Below, piece after piece: positions 18,404 through 26,441 of a stretch of DNA of 64,000 nt. Positions within the stretch are counted from its first letter, which is position 1. Each line of letters begins with the position of its first letter. A model generated the notes under the pieces. The model had not been told where the DNA came from. It did not search any database and worked only from the letters and a program-made list of their open reading frames with translations. The position numbers were made by a program, and so were the translations under genes. The DNA comes from Bdellovibrio bacteriovorus (GTDB taxonomy: Bacteria; Bdellovibrionota; Bdellovibrionia; Bdellovibrionales; Bdellovibrionaceae): the NCBI RefSeq assembly GCF_025558485.1, contig NZ_CP102930.1:1550001-1614000 (forward strand), in the 5' to 3' direction.

Positions 18404-19132
18404 ATGAAACTACCATTAATGACAACTCTTTTGGCCGCAGCCGTTTTGCTGCAAAGCCCATTGGTGTCCGCGCAAGTTCGCCCGGATCGTGGCAATGATG
18501 ATCGTCGTGAAGACCGCCGCGGTGGAAACAATCCTCCGGAGCGCTATCGTGACGAAGATCGCAATGACAACCGCAACGACCATCGTGGCAACGTGCGCCC
18601 TGATAATGATCGTCGTGATGACCGTAACGACCGTGGCGGAATCCGTCCTCGTCCAGAACCTCGTCCACCAGTCAGACCGAATCCTCGTCCGGACCCGTAT
18701 CCACGTCCAAACCCACGTCCTGATCCATATCCAAATCCGTATCCTCCGCACAACCCAAATCCACCTCCAAGCAATCACTATGGTGAATCCAGTGTTCAGT
18801 TCTATGGTGTAAGCCGTCGCAGTGGTGGTGAATGGTTGCGTGTACAATTTAACTACGCAGCTTACGTGGATTATGTTCGTGTCAGTGTGTACCGTGCCGG
18901 AGTTCAATTGCATGAAACCTATGCAATCACTCAAAGCGGTCGCCGTGTTCAGTTGAATCGTTTGAGCTACACGGGAACATTCTACTCTGGCTTGACGTCT
19001 GAATATCTGATGGCTGGGGAAAGAATTGTGGCGATTGATATTCGCGCAGAATCCATGGGTGGCAATGCTGACTTGGATGTACGTGTGTCATCCAGCTACG
19101 GTGCGCCTTCTATTTACCCTGTTCGTTACTAG
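18404..19132 (+). CDS. Secreted protein with Arg/Asp-rich and Pro-rich low-complexity region
   Basis: This protein has 242 residues. A signal peptide ends at VSAQ (about residue 25). Residues ~26-85 are almost only Arg, Asp, Asn and Gly and should be disordered. Residues ~86-125 are Pro-rich with tandem RPDPYP/RPNP units. The C-terminal ~115 residues look like a compact beta domain, with alternating hydrophobics and many Val, Tyr and Arg. An AAGGAG ribosome-binding site precedes the ATG. No family is recognised. The charged tail could bind polyanions or cell wall, which is inference. Confidence 0.75.
   Translation: MKLPLMTTLLAAAVLLQSPLVSAQVRPDRGNDDRREDRRGGNNPPERYRDEDRNDNRNDHRGNVRPDNDRRDDRNDRGGIRPRPEPRPPVRPNPRPDPYPRPNPRPDPYPNPYPPHNPNPPPSNHYGESSVQFYGVSRRSGGEWLRVQFNYAAYVDYVRVSVYRAGVQLHETYAITQSGRRVQLNRLSYTGTFYSGLTSEYLMAGERIVAIDIRAESMGGNADLDVRVSSSYGAPSIYPVRY
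18650..18772 (+). repeat. Degenerate tandem repeat coding for RPDPYP/RPNP units
   Basis: This lies inside the secreted Arg/Asp/Pro-rich gene. Cgtcc-nnn-ccg units repeat with small changes and encode a run of Pro at every second or third residue. Confidence 0.6.
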
Positions 19133-19135
19133 TTC

Positions 19136-19169
19136 CTAAAAAGTCCGGGGGCCTTAGTGGCCTCCGGGA
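19136..19169 (-). terminator. Terminator overlapping the end of the substrate-binding protein gene
   Basis: Read on the minus strand, ccggaggcc and ggcccccgg form a 9-bp stem (one G-U pair) followed by actttttag. The stop codon of the minus-strand gene lies in the loop, so the last codons of the gene form one arm. Confidence 0.65.
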
Positions 19170-20206
19170 TACCAGATCTTCATATAAGAATCTTCAAATG
19201 GAATCCGGCCTTCCATCTCTTTTAAAGAGTGCTCATCCAAAGAAACCTTCGTGACTTCAATAGGATCACTGACATAACCGCTCGGGGAAAGTCCCGCAAA
19301 GGCCCGGTTTAGCTCGTCCGCGATTTGCCAGCCTTGTGCGCGTAAAGGTTCCGCAATCGTGGCCACCTGTTGTGACAGACCGGATTTGATGCGGGTCAGG
19401 GCTGTGACAGATCCATCACCTGCGGAAATATTCACGATCTCTTTCCTACCGATTTTTTTCAGCGGAAAATTCATGTGATCAAAATAAACGTCGTTGATCG
19501 CCAGTGTGTGGGTCCACTTCTTTCCATACTTTCGTTGCAGAGTCTCCACCGCCTTGGGGGCTTCATGATCCGCACGCGAGATGGAGAGATCCAGAGTTGT
19601 CAGGACGTTCACGTCTTTGGAGTCCTCCAGGATCTTTTTCATGCGCTCGGTTTTGGCCAGTGCAATGGCAAAGTTACTGTCGGTGATCAGCACCACACCT
19701 GCTTTGCTGGGGCCGAATTTTCTGACCATCAACGCGGATCTTTCAGCCACATCCAGAGGATCGGTGGTGATATTGGTGAAAAGAAGCTTTGAAGGGCCGG
19801 GTTTGGCTGAAGCATGCCAGCCCAGAATACGGATGCCGGCGGCTTGGGCGCGTTTGATTTCCTCGGGGTGATCTTCGGCATCGAAGCCACCTAACACAAG
19901 GCCGTCCACTTTTTGCGAAATTGAATGAAGCAGCTGTTGGCGTATCAAGGTCGGGTTGCCTTTGCCATCAAAAATCTGAGCTTGCCACTTCAGCACGCGC
20001 ACGGCGGACAGAAAGCTTTCGCTGATAGCGCTGGTGCCACCATTTTTTAAATCCGAGGCAATGAAATGGACGGTGCGAAAATCTTGAGCTTGAGGACCCG
20101 TTGTGGGGCCTGTCCATTTTATTCTGTCCAGGTGATGCGCTTGCGATGCCACGGGGGCCATCAGCAAAAGCACTGGCAGTGCAGAAAGGCAAAGAAGATA
20201 CTTCAT
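19154..20206 (-). CDS. Periplasmic sugar-type substrate-binding protein (orphan)
   Basis: This protein has 350 residues. A signal peptide ends near ASQAHH. The body has the type 1 periplasmic-binding fold order: an N-terminal domain opening with IASDLKNGGT, then LVLGGFDAEDHPEEIKRAQAAGI, AGVVLITDSNFAIAL, TLAINDVYFDH and ISAGDGSVTALTRIKSG, which match the Peripla_BP_4 group (ribose/AI-2 type). I chose ATG 20206 as the start nearest the signal peptide; an upstream in-frame ATG at 20215 is possible. No permease or ATPase gene is adjacent, so it may feed a transporter elsewhere or act as a sensor. Confidence 0.8.
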   Translation of the reverse strand: MKYLLCLSALPVLLLMAPVASQAHHLDRIKWTGPTTGPQAQDFRTVHFIASDLKNGGTSAISESFLSAVRVLKWQAQIFDGKGNPTLIRQQLLHSISQKVDGLVLGGFDAEDHPEEIKRAQAAGIRILGWHASAKPGPSKLLFTNITTDPLDVAERSALMVRKFGPSKAGVVLITDSNFAIALAKTERMKKILEDSKDVNVLTTLDLSISRADHEAPKAVETLQRKYGKKWTHTLAINDVYFDHMNFPLKKIGRKEIVNISAGDGSVTALTRIKSGLSQQVATIAEPLRAQGWQIADELNRAFAGLSPSGYVSDPIEVTKVSLDEHSLKEMEGRIPFEDSYMKIWYPGGH

Positions 20207-20299
20207 GTTACTAATCATTGGCCCCAGCATACATGGTCATAGGGTAAATAACCATTTCATTGAAGATTACAATGCGCTCAGGAAAGTGAGGATAATCCT

Positions 20300-20330
20300 T
20301 AAGAAACACCCTGAATAGGGGGTGTCTTTT
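20300..20330 (-). terminator. Terminator after the cNMP-binding gene
   Basis: The stem acaccc (20306-20311) pairs with gggtgt (20320-20325). On the minus strand it is followed by ttctt directly after the gene's stop codon. Confidence 0.6.
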
Positions 20331-20721
20331 AGGGATTGCGACGTTTGAACTGCTCCATTTCTCGTATTTTTTCAGTCATGTTTTGCAGTCGATCGGTGAA
20401 GGACTTCAGCATGCACTCGGCCCAGGTCGGAAGTTCCGCCAGAAGTTGTTGGTAACCTTCTTCAGACACCTTCACCAGAACCACATCGGTGGTTGCCTGG
20501 GCAGAGGCTGAACGTGGCATTTTGGAAATCAAGGCGAATTCACCAAAGGATTCCCCATCAGTGATATCACAGATATGAATGCGTTTTCCCATTTGATCTT
20601 TTGTGAAAATATTCACCACACCGGATTCGACGATATAGAAATGATTTTCGATATCGCCCTCAAAGAAGATGTAGTCTCCGGGTTGATAGCTTTCTTTTAC
20701 AATAGCGCTCTGAGCTTCCAT
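20329..20721 (-). CDS. Cyclic-nucleotide-binding-domain protein
   Basis: This protein has 130 residues, essentially a single cNMP-binding beta-roll. It opens with YQPGDYIFFEGD, and the phosphate-binding cassette is GESFGEFALISKMPRSASAQ, including the Glu and Arg that contact the ribose and phosphate. There is no DNA-binding HTH, so unlike Crp it must act through a partner protein. It lies 27 bases downstream of radA on the same strand, so it is probably co-transcribed. Whether it binds cAMP, cGMP or nothing cannot be told from sequence. Confidence 0.85.
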   Translation of the reverse strand: MEAQSAIVKESYQPGDYIFFEGDIENHFYIVESGVVNIFTKDQMGKRIHICDITDGESFGEFALISKMPRSASAQATTDVVLVKVSEEGYQQLLAELPTWAECMLKSFTDRLQNMTEKIREMEQFKRRNP

Positions 20722-20748
20722 GTCAGAATCCTCGCAGGGGAAAGTGAT

Positions 20749-22143
20749 CTATTTAATTATTCTATTCAGATCATGCACATTTTTGACAAATGAAATTTTC
20801 TTGTCCTTGGAAAGCTTTACGTCTTCCAGATGGCGTTTGTTTGAAAATGGAATCACAAAATGTTGGAATCCCAGCTTGTCGGCTTCGCGAATGCGCTGCT
20901 CGACAAAAGAAACACCACGAACTTCACCCGTCAAACCAATCTCGCCAAAGAAGCAGGTTTTGGAATCCAAATCCCGGCGTCCTTCTGTTGAAAGCACCGC
21001 CGCCGCCACAGCCAGATCAGAAGCGGGTTCCACCAGCTTCAAGCCACCCACGACATTGATAAAAATATCGCTGTGAGCCAGGCGAATATCCAAATGACGA
21101 TCCAGAACCGCCGTTAGCAAATGCAGACGGTTGATATCAATCCCCAGCGCCGTTCGGCGAGGCATTGCCATTGGACTGGATAAAGTCAGAGCCTGAACTT
21201 CACACAACAGGGGTCTTGTTCCTTCCATCGAGGCGAACACGGCGGAACCGATTAATTGATCCCCACGTTCTTCCAGGAACAGTTCGGAAGGGTTGGAGAC
21301 CTCTTCCAAGCCGCGTGAATTCATTTGGAAAACACCCAGTTCGTGAGCCGCACCAAAACGATTTTTCAGCGCACGCAAAAGACGGAAGTTATAGGAAACA
21401 TCGCCGTCGAAAGACAGCACGCAATCGACCATGTGCTCAAGCACCTTTGGACCGGCAATGCTGCCATCTTTGGTGACGTGGCCGATCAGGATCACGGTGA
21501 TGCCCTCTTGTTTGGCAAGACCCATCAGATGACCGGCACACTCACGCACCTGGGAAACTGATCCCGGGGCTGCCTGCAAATCCGGCAAGAACATGGTTTG
21601 AATGGAGTCCACCACCAGAACATCAGGCTTTTTGAAACGAGCCAGTTCCATCACGGTTTGCAAGTTGCTTTCGCAGCCAATTTCAATCAGTGGGGAGCGA
21701 ATATCCAAACGGTGAGCACGAGAGCCTGTTTGAGAAACACTTTCCTCGCCGGAAATATAAAGAACCTTATGCTTGTTTTTGGCTAAACCACCAGCCATTT
21801 GCAGCAAAAGAGTGGACTTGCCAATACCCGGAGATCCACCCAAAAGGACGAAGCTGCCCTTGGCAAGGCCGCCGCCAAGAACTCGATTGAGCTCTTCGAA
21901 GCTTGTATCAAAACGATCCAGTTTCACTTCCTCAAGTCTTTGGTCCAGGGTGACTGGTTTGGAAGCGGCAACATCCCTCTCCGGAGAGCCAGTGGACCAT
22001 CCTCGAGTTTTAACCTCAGGCATCTGCAATTCTTCAACGTAGGAATTCCACGCGCCGCAGTCAGAGCATTTTCCTTCCCACCTTGGTCTTTGGGCCCCAC
22101 AATTTTGACAGGTATAGATCGTTTTAGTTTTCGATTTTGCCAT
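20749..22143 (-). CDS. radA: DNA repair protein RadA
   Basis: RadA is a DnaB-like helicase that drives branch migration during recombination. In order it has an N-terminal zinc finger with Cys12, Cys15, Cys26 and Cys29, a RecA-like ATPase with Walker A GGSPGIGKST (Lys109), the RadA-specific KNRFG motif, and a C-terminal Lon-protease-like domain (MPRRTALGIDINRLHLLTA) that lacks protease residues. At 464 residues it has the usual length. It is followed at 27 bases by the cNMP-binding gene. Upstream it is divergent from the lytic transglycosylase operon. Confidence 0.95.
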   Translation of the reverse strand: MAKSKTKTIYTCQNCGAQRPRWEGKCSDCGAWNSYVEELQMPEVKTRGWSTGSPERDVAASKPVTLDQRLEEVKLDRFDTSFEELNRVLGGGLAKGSFVLLGGSPGIGKSTLLLQMAGGLAKNKHKVLYISGEESVSQTGSRAHRLDIRSPLIEIGCESNLQTVMELARFKKPDVLVVDSIQTMFLPDLQAAPGSVSQVRECAGHLMGLAKQEGITVILIGHVTKDGSIAGPKVLEHMVDCVLSFDGDVSYNFRLLRALKNRFGAAHELGVFQMNSRGLEEVSNPSELFLEERGDQLIGSAVFASMEGTRPLLCEVQALTLSSPMAMPRRTALGIDINRLHLLTAVLDRHLDIRLAHSDIFINVVGGLKLVEPASDLAVAAAVLSTEGRRDLDSKTCFFGEIGLTGEVRGVSFVEQRIREADKLGFQHFVIPFSNKRHLEDVKLSKDKKISFVKNVHDLNRIIK

Positions 22144-22247
22144 AGATATTCGGTATCATTATTAAATGACAGAAGCCACCTCTAAAATGACTGGGACGGG
22201 CTTCTTTTTACAAGGACTGTACAACTTTTCGTATTGGAGTGGCGGAC

Positions 22248-24629
22248 ATGAAAGTCTTCCTGAAATGCATTGTTTTTTCTTTATTGATGGGACCGTTGGC
22301 GTCTGCTCAAGCTTCCAAGAATGATCTGGAGCCTTTTAAAAAGGCGCTGGAACAGTTTCGCGCGGCCAAATATGAAGAGGCCATTCCGGCATTTCAGGAA
22401 ATCCTAAAAGACAAAACGGCGTTGGAAGAATATGTGCGTTTCTATCTGGGGCAGTCTTATATGAAAACCTCCAAGTGGGATGAGGCGGAAGGGGAGCTGA
22501 AAAAGGTTCTCGCACTTTCCCCCAATGTGAAGATGTCCATCGAAACTTCCAATCTGATGGGACAGATTGCCTTGGAAAAGAAAAACTTCAAACAGGCCAG
22601 CGTTCAGTTCCTGAAGCTGGAAAAACGCACGCGCAACACGGAAGATTATCCGGATGTGATCTACAATCTGGCGATCGCGGAAAAAGGTTTGAACCGCCAC
22701 GGCCCGATGTGCAAATGGCTGGTAAAACTTTACGAACGTCATCCGGCGTATCCGAAGGTGGCTGACTGGAGTGTGGACCTGGCCAGCAATGAATTCCAGG
22801 GTAAACCAACTGACTGTAAGGCCACGCCGGAGGACTTCCGCACACGCGTTCGTTATTTGTTGTGGGCTGGACAGGATCAAAAGGCTCAGGCTGAAATCAA
22901 CATCATGAAAAACAAACTGCCAAAGTCGGACAAGTACCTTTCCGATAAATTACAGGCGCAGTTTTTCCTGCAAGAAGGGGAAGTGGTTAAGGCCGTTGAA
23001 TTGTTGAAGCCTTATTACGAGGCCAATAAAAGAAACTTCGACTTCCTGATTCTCTTTGCCTCGGCGGCGGCTCGTGCTGGTGAGGTGCAGTTGGCTGTGG
23101 GTTCTTATTACTCCGCCTACAAGATGAGCCCGAAATCAAAAACCGGCCGTCAGGCGCTGTATCAGTCTGCGTTTCTTAGTTATCAGTTCCAGGATTATGA
23201 TGGTGCCGCCCGCCGCTTCCAGGAATTTATGAAGGCCTACCCTAAATCCGGTCTGAACCGCGATGCTCAGTGGCACCTGGCTTGGTTGAAGTATTTAAAG
23301 GGTGACTATCAGGGTTCTTACAAGGCTCTGGGAGCTTTGAATGCCGCGAAAAAGAAAAATAAAAAAGCCTGGAAGTCTTTCCCGGAAGACCGTGTGACTT
23401 ACTGGATGGCCATGAGCTTGTACCGTCAGGGGAAGGTTGATCAGGCGCGGACCATGATGTCCTCTTTGGCGAAGGACTCTTTGCTGGGGTACTATTCTAT
23501 TGCGGCCCAGGCACGGTTGAAAAAAATGGAAGAGGCCAAAACACCGCGTTTGGCAGAATCCAGTTTGCCGACTCAGCCGCGTGTGGTTTCCCGTTTTTCT
23601 GCGGGAGAGTTCCTGATGCCATTTTCTCAGGAAAGCTATCGTGGGGATGAAAGTGAATCTGAAGAAAATCTGATTCTGACTCAATACTCCGCCGATGATG
23701 AAAAAGGTGAAGAGGAAGAGGCTGAAGTCGTGGACAACCCGGATTTGAAATCCGTGGAAGTGGCTGATTCCGTGGAATCTTCCGATGAAGTGCCTGATGC
23801 CAGTGGTGAAAAAGTGGCGACTTTTTCAAACCCTGTGTTGATGAAGCGCTTTGAACGAGCTCGTGACATGATGATCATGGGTGAAAACGAATGGGCTCGC
23901 TGGGACTTGTACGATATCGAACGCAAGACGTCCAATCGTGAATATCTGCGCACGTTGATGAGCGAGTACAATACAGCAGGTCACTACAACCGCTCTTCTT
24001 ATATTGCACAGATTAATTTCGGCGCCCAGCGTGCAGCCCATGGAGTGGACGGCATCCGCTATTTGTGGGAGTTTGCATATCCCCGCGCGTATTCCGAACA
24101 TGTGGAAAAATTCACAAAGAAATTTGCCGTGCCTGAAGAACTGGTGTGGGGAATCATGCGCGCGGAAACGCATTATCGTCGCGACGCCATTTCTCCGGTC
24201 GGGGCGCTGGGCCTGATGCAGGTTATGCCGTTCACAGGCCACAAGGTTGCAACTTTGCTGAACGAAAAAGATTTTAAGGCGCCCATGTTGTTGCAGCCGG
24301 AAACATCTGTGAAGATTGGCTCCCGTTATTTGAAGCGTTTGATGGATCGTTTTGAAAATACGATTCCTTTGGTTGCGGCAGGATACAATGCCGGTCCTCA
24401 CCGGGTGAAAAACTGGCTGTCCAGCTTCGGCAATCTGGAAACGGATGAATTTATTGAACACATTCCGTTCCTGGAAACACGCAACTACGTGAAGCGTGTG
24501 GTTTCCAATGCGCATATATACTCACAATTGTACGGCAACAAAAAAGATCTTTTCCCTTATCTGGCAGGCTCTGTGCCGGTGAAGTTCACAGCCGAACTGG
24601 CGGGAAAAGAAAACTGGGATGACATTTGA
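22248..24629 (+). CDS. Soluble-type lytic murein transglycosylase with TPR-like N-terminus
   Basis: This periplasmic enzyme cleaves glycan strands of peptidoglycan to 1,6-anhydro products. It has 793 residues, with a signal peptide ending ASAQA. Helical TPR-like repeats cover about residues 25-440, then an acidic Glu/Asp/Ser linker (about 460-525). The C-terminal SLT domain has catalytic Glu640 in MRAETHYRRDA, GALGLMQVMPFTG and AGYNAGPHRVKNWL. It is Slt70-like in architecture but longer. ATG 22248 has TTGGAG 8 bases upstream; GTG 22239 is less likely. Its stop overlaps the start of the oppB-like gene, so wall cleavage is genetically coupled with an oligopeptide-type importer. Confidence 0.9.
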   Translation: MKVFLKCIVFSLLMGPLASAQASKNDLEPFKKALEQFRAAKYEEAIPAFQEILKDKTALEEYVRFYLGQSYMKTSKWDEAEGELKKVLALSPNVKMSIETSNLMGQIALEKKNFKQASVQFLKLEKRTRNTEDYPDVIYNLAIAEKGLNRHGPMCKWLVKLYERHPAYPKVADWSVDLASNEFQGKPTDCKATPEDFRTRVRYLLWAGQDQKAQAEINIMKNKLPKSDKYLSDKLQAQFFLQEGEVVKAVELLKPYYEANKRNFDFLILFASAAARAGEVQLAVGSYYSAYKMSPKSKTGRQALYQSAFLSYQFQDYDGAARRFQEFMKAYPKSGLNRDAQWHLAWLKYLKGDYQGSYKALGALNAAKKKNKKAWKSFPEDRVTYWMAMSLYRQGKVDQARTMMSSLAKDSLLGYYSIAAQARLKKMEEAKTPRLAESSLPTQPRVVSRFSAGEFLMPFSQESYRGDESESEENLILTQYSADDEKGEEEEAEVVDNPDLKSVEVADSVESSDEVPDASGEKVATFSNPVLMKRFERARDMMIMGENEWARWDLYDIERKTSNREYLRTLMSEYNTAGHYNRSSYIAQINFGAQRAAHGVDGIRYLWEFAYPRAYSEHVEKFTKKFAVPEELVWGIMRAETHYRRDAISPVGALGLMQVMPFTGHKVATLLNEKDFKAPMLLQPETSVKIGSRYLKRLMDRFENTIPLVAAGYNAGPHRVKNWLSSFGNLETDEFIEHIPFLETRNYVKRVVSNAHIYSQLYGNKKDLFPYLAGSVPVKFTAELAGKENWDDI

Positions 24630-25558
24630 GCGATACGGGATTTCGTTTTGTCTTAAAAAAATTATTTGAAATGATAGCGTCGCTGGTGGTCCTGGCGGCG
24701 CTGACGTTTTTTTTGCTGAAAGCTCTTCCCGGTGGTCCCTTTGATGAGGAAACCGCCTTAAATCCATTGGTAAAAGAAAAACTTTCAGAACACTGGGGTG
24801 TTCAGCGATCCGCACTGGGGCAGGTGACTGGGTATCTTGCAGCCGTGGCTCAGGGGGATTTGGGAATTTCCATGACAAAGCCGGACCGCACGGTGGCCGA
24901 GATCATCGCGCAAGGCGTGCGCAATACGCTGGCTTTAAACGGGATTGCCTTGTTGTGCATTTTAAGTGGTGCTTTTGTTATTGCCGTGGCGGCGGTTCGC
25001 TTCCGTGAAACGTGGGTTGAAGCCCTGATAGATCAAGTGGTGATTGCTTTTCTGTCTTTGCCCAGTTTGTTCTGGGGTCCACTTTTGATTTATCTGTTTG
25101 GTTTTTACTGGAATCTTTTGCCTGTGGCCTTTCTGACGTCGCCGATGCACTATGTGCTGCCGGTATTAACATTAATCCTGCGCCCGCTGGCCTCTTTGAT
25201 TCGCCTTTTGAAAAATTCTTTGAATGAAAATTTCCAGATGGACTATGTTCGCACTGCCAAAGCCAAAGGTATCGGGGTGTGGGGAATTTTGATTCAGCAT
25301 GTTTTAAAGAATTCGCTTGTACCATTTCTAAGTTATGTCGGTCCCTTGATTGTATCTTTGCTGTCAGGCTCATTTCTGGTTGAAGTGCTATTTGCGGTGC
25401 CGGGCCTGGGAACGGAATTTATCAGTGCTTTGAATGATCGGGATTACACCCTAATCGTGGGGCTGACACTTTTTTATGGCAGTCTGTTGATTGTGGTGAA
25501 CTCGCTGATTGATGTACTGCTACGGCTGGCAGATCCTCGTTTAAAGGAGCAGGCATGA
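24626..25558 (+). CDS. ABC transporter permease, OppB/DppB type
   Basis: This is an inner-membrane subunit of a peptide/nickel-type ABC importer. It has 310 residues, with an N-terminal helix followed by a periplasmic loop (GGPFDEETALNP), then five more helices. The cytoplasmic coupling motif is YVRTAKAKGIGVWGILIQH. The PGLGTEF motif near the end is typical of OppB. It starts at TTG 24626, overlapping the transglycosylase stop; ATG 24671 is an alternative but would cut the first helix. The next gene overlaps by 4 bases. No substrate-binding protein or ATPase gene is adjacent. Confidence 0.88.
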   Translation: MSDTGFRFVLKKLFEMIASLVVLAALTFFLLKALPGGPFDEETALNPLVKEKLSEHWGVQRSALGQVTGYLAAVAQGDLGISMTKPDRTVAEIIAQGVRNTLALNGIALLCILSGAFVIAVAAVRFRETWVEALIDQVVIAFLSLPSLFWGPLLIYLFGFYWNLLPVAFLTSPMHYVLPVLTLILRPLASLIRLLKNSLNENFQMDYVRTAKAKGIGVWGILIQHVLKNSLVPFLSYVGPLIVSLLSGSFLVEVLFAVPGLGTEFISALNDRDYTLIVGLTLFYGSLLIVVNSLIDVLLRLADPRLKEQA

Positions 25559-26370
25559 AAAAATCCCTGTTTGCTTTGGCCGTGGTCTTTTTGGGAGTTT
25601 TATTGTTTGCGACCATTTTTGGTCCCTGGTTGATTGCGACCACGGGACTGGAACAAAATGTCGAAAACATTCTTTTACCTGCGGGAAAAGAGCATCTGTT
25701 TGGAACAGACAGTCTGGGGCGGGACCTTTTTGCACGCGTGTTGTTGGGGGGCCGGATCTCTCTTGTTGTTGGCTTGGTGGGATCGCTTTTGGCTTTTGCA
25801 TTGGGGCTTTGTTACGGAGGTGTCGCGGGCTGGTCAGAAGGTCTGACCGATCGGGTGATGATGCGCTTCTGTGATATTCTGATGGCGATTCCCAGTTTTA
25901 TTCTGGTGTCGGTGCTGTGCTTAAGTTTGCAGTTGCTTTTGCCATTTGAGGAACCCCTGACGCGTTCCTTGATTAGTTTGTGTGTCAGTATTGCTGCAAC
26001 CCACTGGATGAGTCTGGCCCGTGTCACACGTGGGATGGTGCTGGAAATAAAACGCAAGCCCTTTGTAGAAGCTGCGATTGCTTTAGGTGGCAGTCGCAGT
26101 CATATTTTTGTGAAGCACATTCTGCCAAATATGCTGGGAACATTGTTGATTTTAGTAGCGATGCAAATCCCAACCAATATTCTTTATGAAAGCTTTATGA
26201 GCTTTATCGGCCTGGGAATCCATCCACCTTATACCAGTTGGGGGATTCTAGTGCGAGAAGGCTGGAAGACTCTATCCAGTTTCCCGCACCTGATCTTATT
26301 CCCCAGCCTCATCCTGTTCCTAACAGTCTGGAGCTTCCACATCATTCTTGATTATGTAAGAAGAAAATAG
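25555..26370 (+). CDS. ABC transporter permease, OppC/DppC type
   Basis: This is the second membrane subunit of the same importer, with 271 residues. After the first helix comes the OppC-type signature HLFGTDSLGRDLFARVLLGG. The coupling motif is FVEAAIALGGSRSHIFVKH, and the end carries SFIGLGIHPPYTSWGI. It overlaps the oppB-like gene by ATGA and ends directly at a 68-base perfect-stem hairpin. The two ATPases and the binding protein must be encoded elsewhere. Coupling to a lytic transglycosylase suggests uptake of cell-wall peptides or of peptides from prey, which is inference. Confidence 0.9.
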   Translation: MKKSLFALAVVFLGVLLFATIFGPWLIATTGLEQNVENILLPAGKEHLFGTDSLGRDLFARVLLGGRISLVVGLVGSLLAFALGLCYGGVAGWSEGLTDRVMMRFCDILMAIPSFILVSVLCLSLQLLLPFEEPLTRSLISLCVSIAATHWMSLARVTRGMVLEIKRKPFVEAAIALGGSRSHIFVKHILPNMLGTLLILVAMQIPTNILYESFMSFIGLGIHPPYTSWGILVREGWKTLSSFPHLILFPSLILFLTVWSFHIILDYVRRK

Positions 26371-26441
26371 GTACGGACTTACTTATGGTAGTGCATGCGC
26401 GTTAGCGCAGTTGCACAACCATAAGTAAGTCCGTACCTTTT
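26370..26441. terminator. Long two-way hairpin terminator filling the gap between convergent genes
   Basis: The arms 26370-26389 and 26418-26437 are perfectly complementary over 20 bp. The loop folds further (gtgca / tgcac and gcgc / gcgc). A T-run follows on the plus strand and aaaat precedes it. The left arm begins with the last base of the oppC stop codon and the right arm ends 2 bases before the amidase stop. Confidence 0.85.

Noticed and set aside
22172-22209. Hairpin gaagcc / ggcttc followed by five T upstream of the transglycosylase gene
   Set aside because: The loop is over 20 bases and the stem only 6 bp. It could be an attenuator but evidence is too thin.
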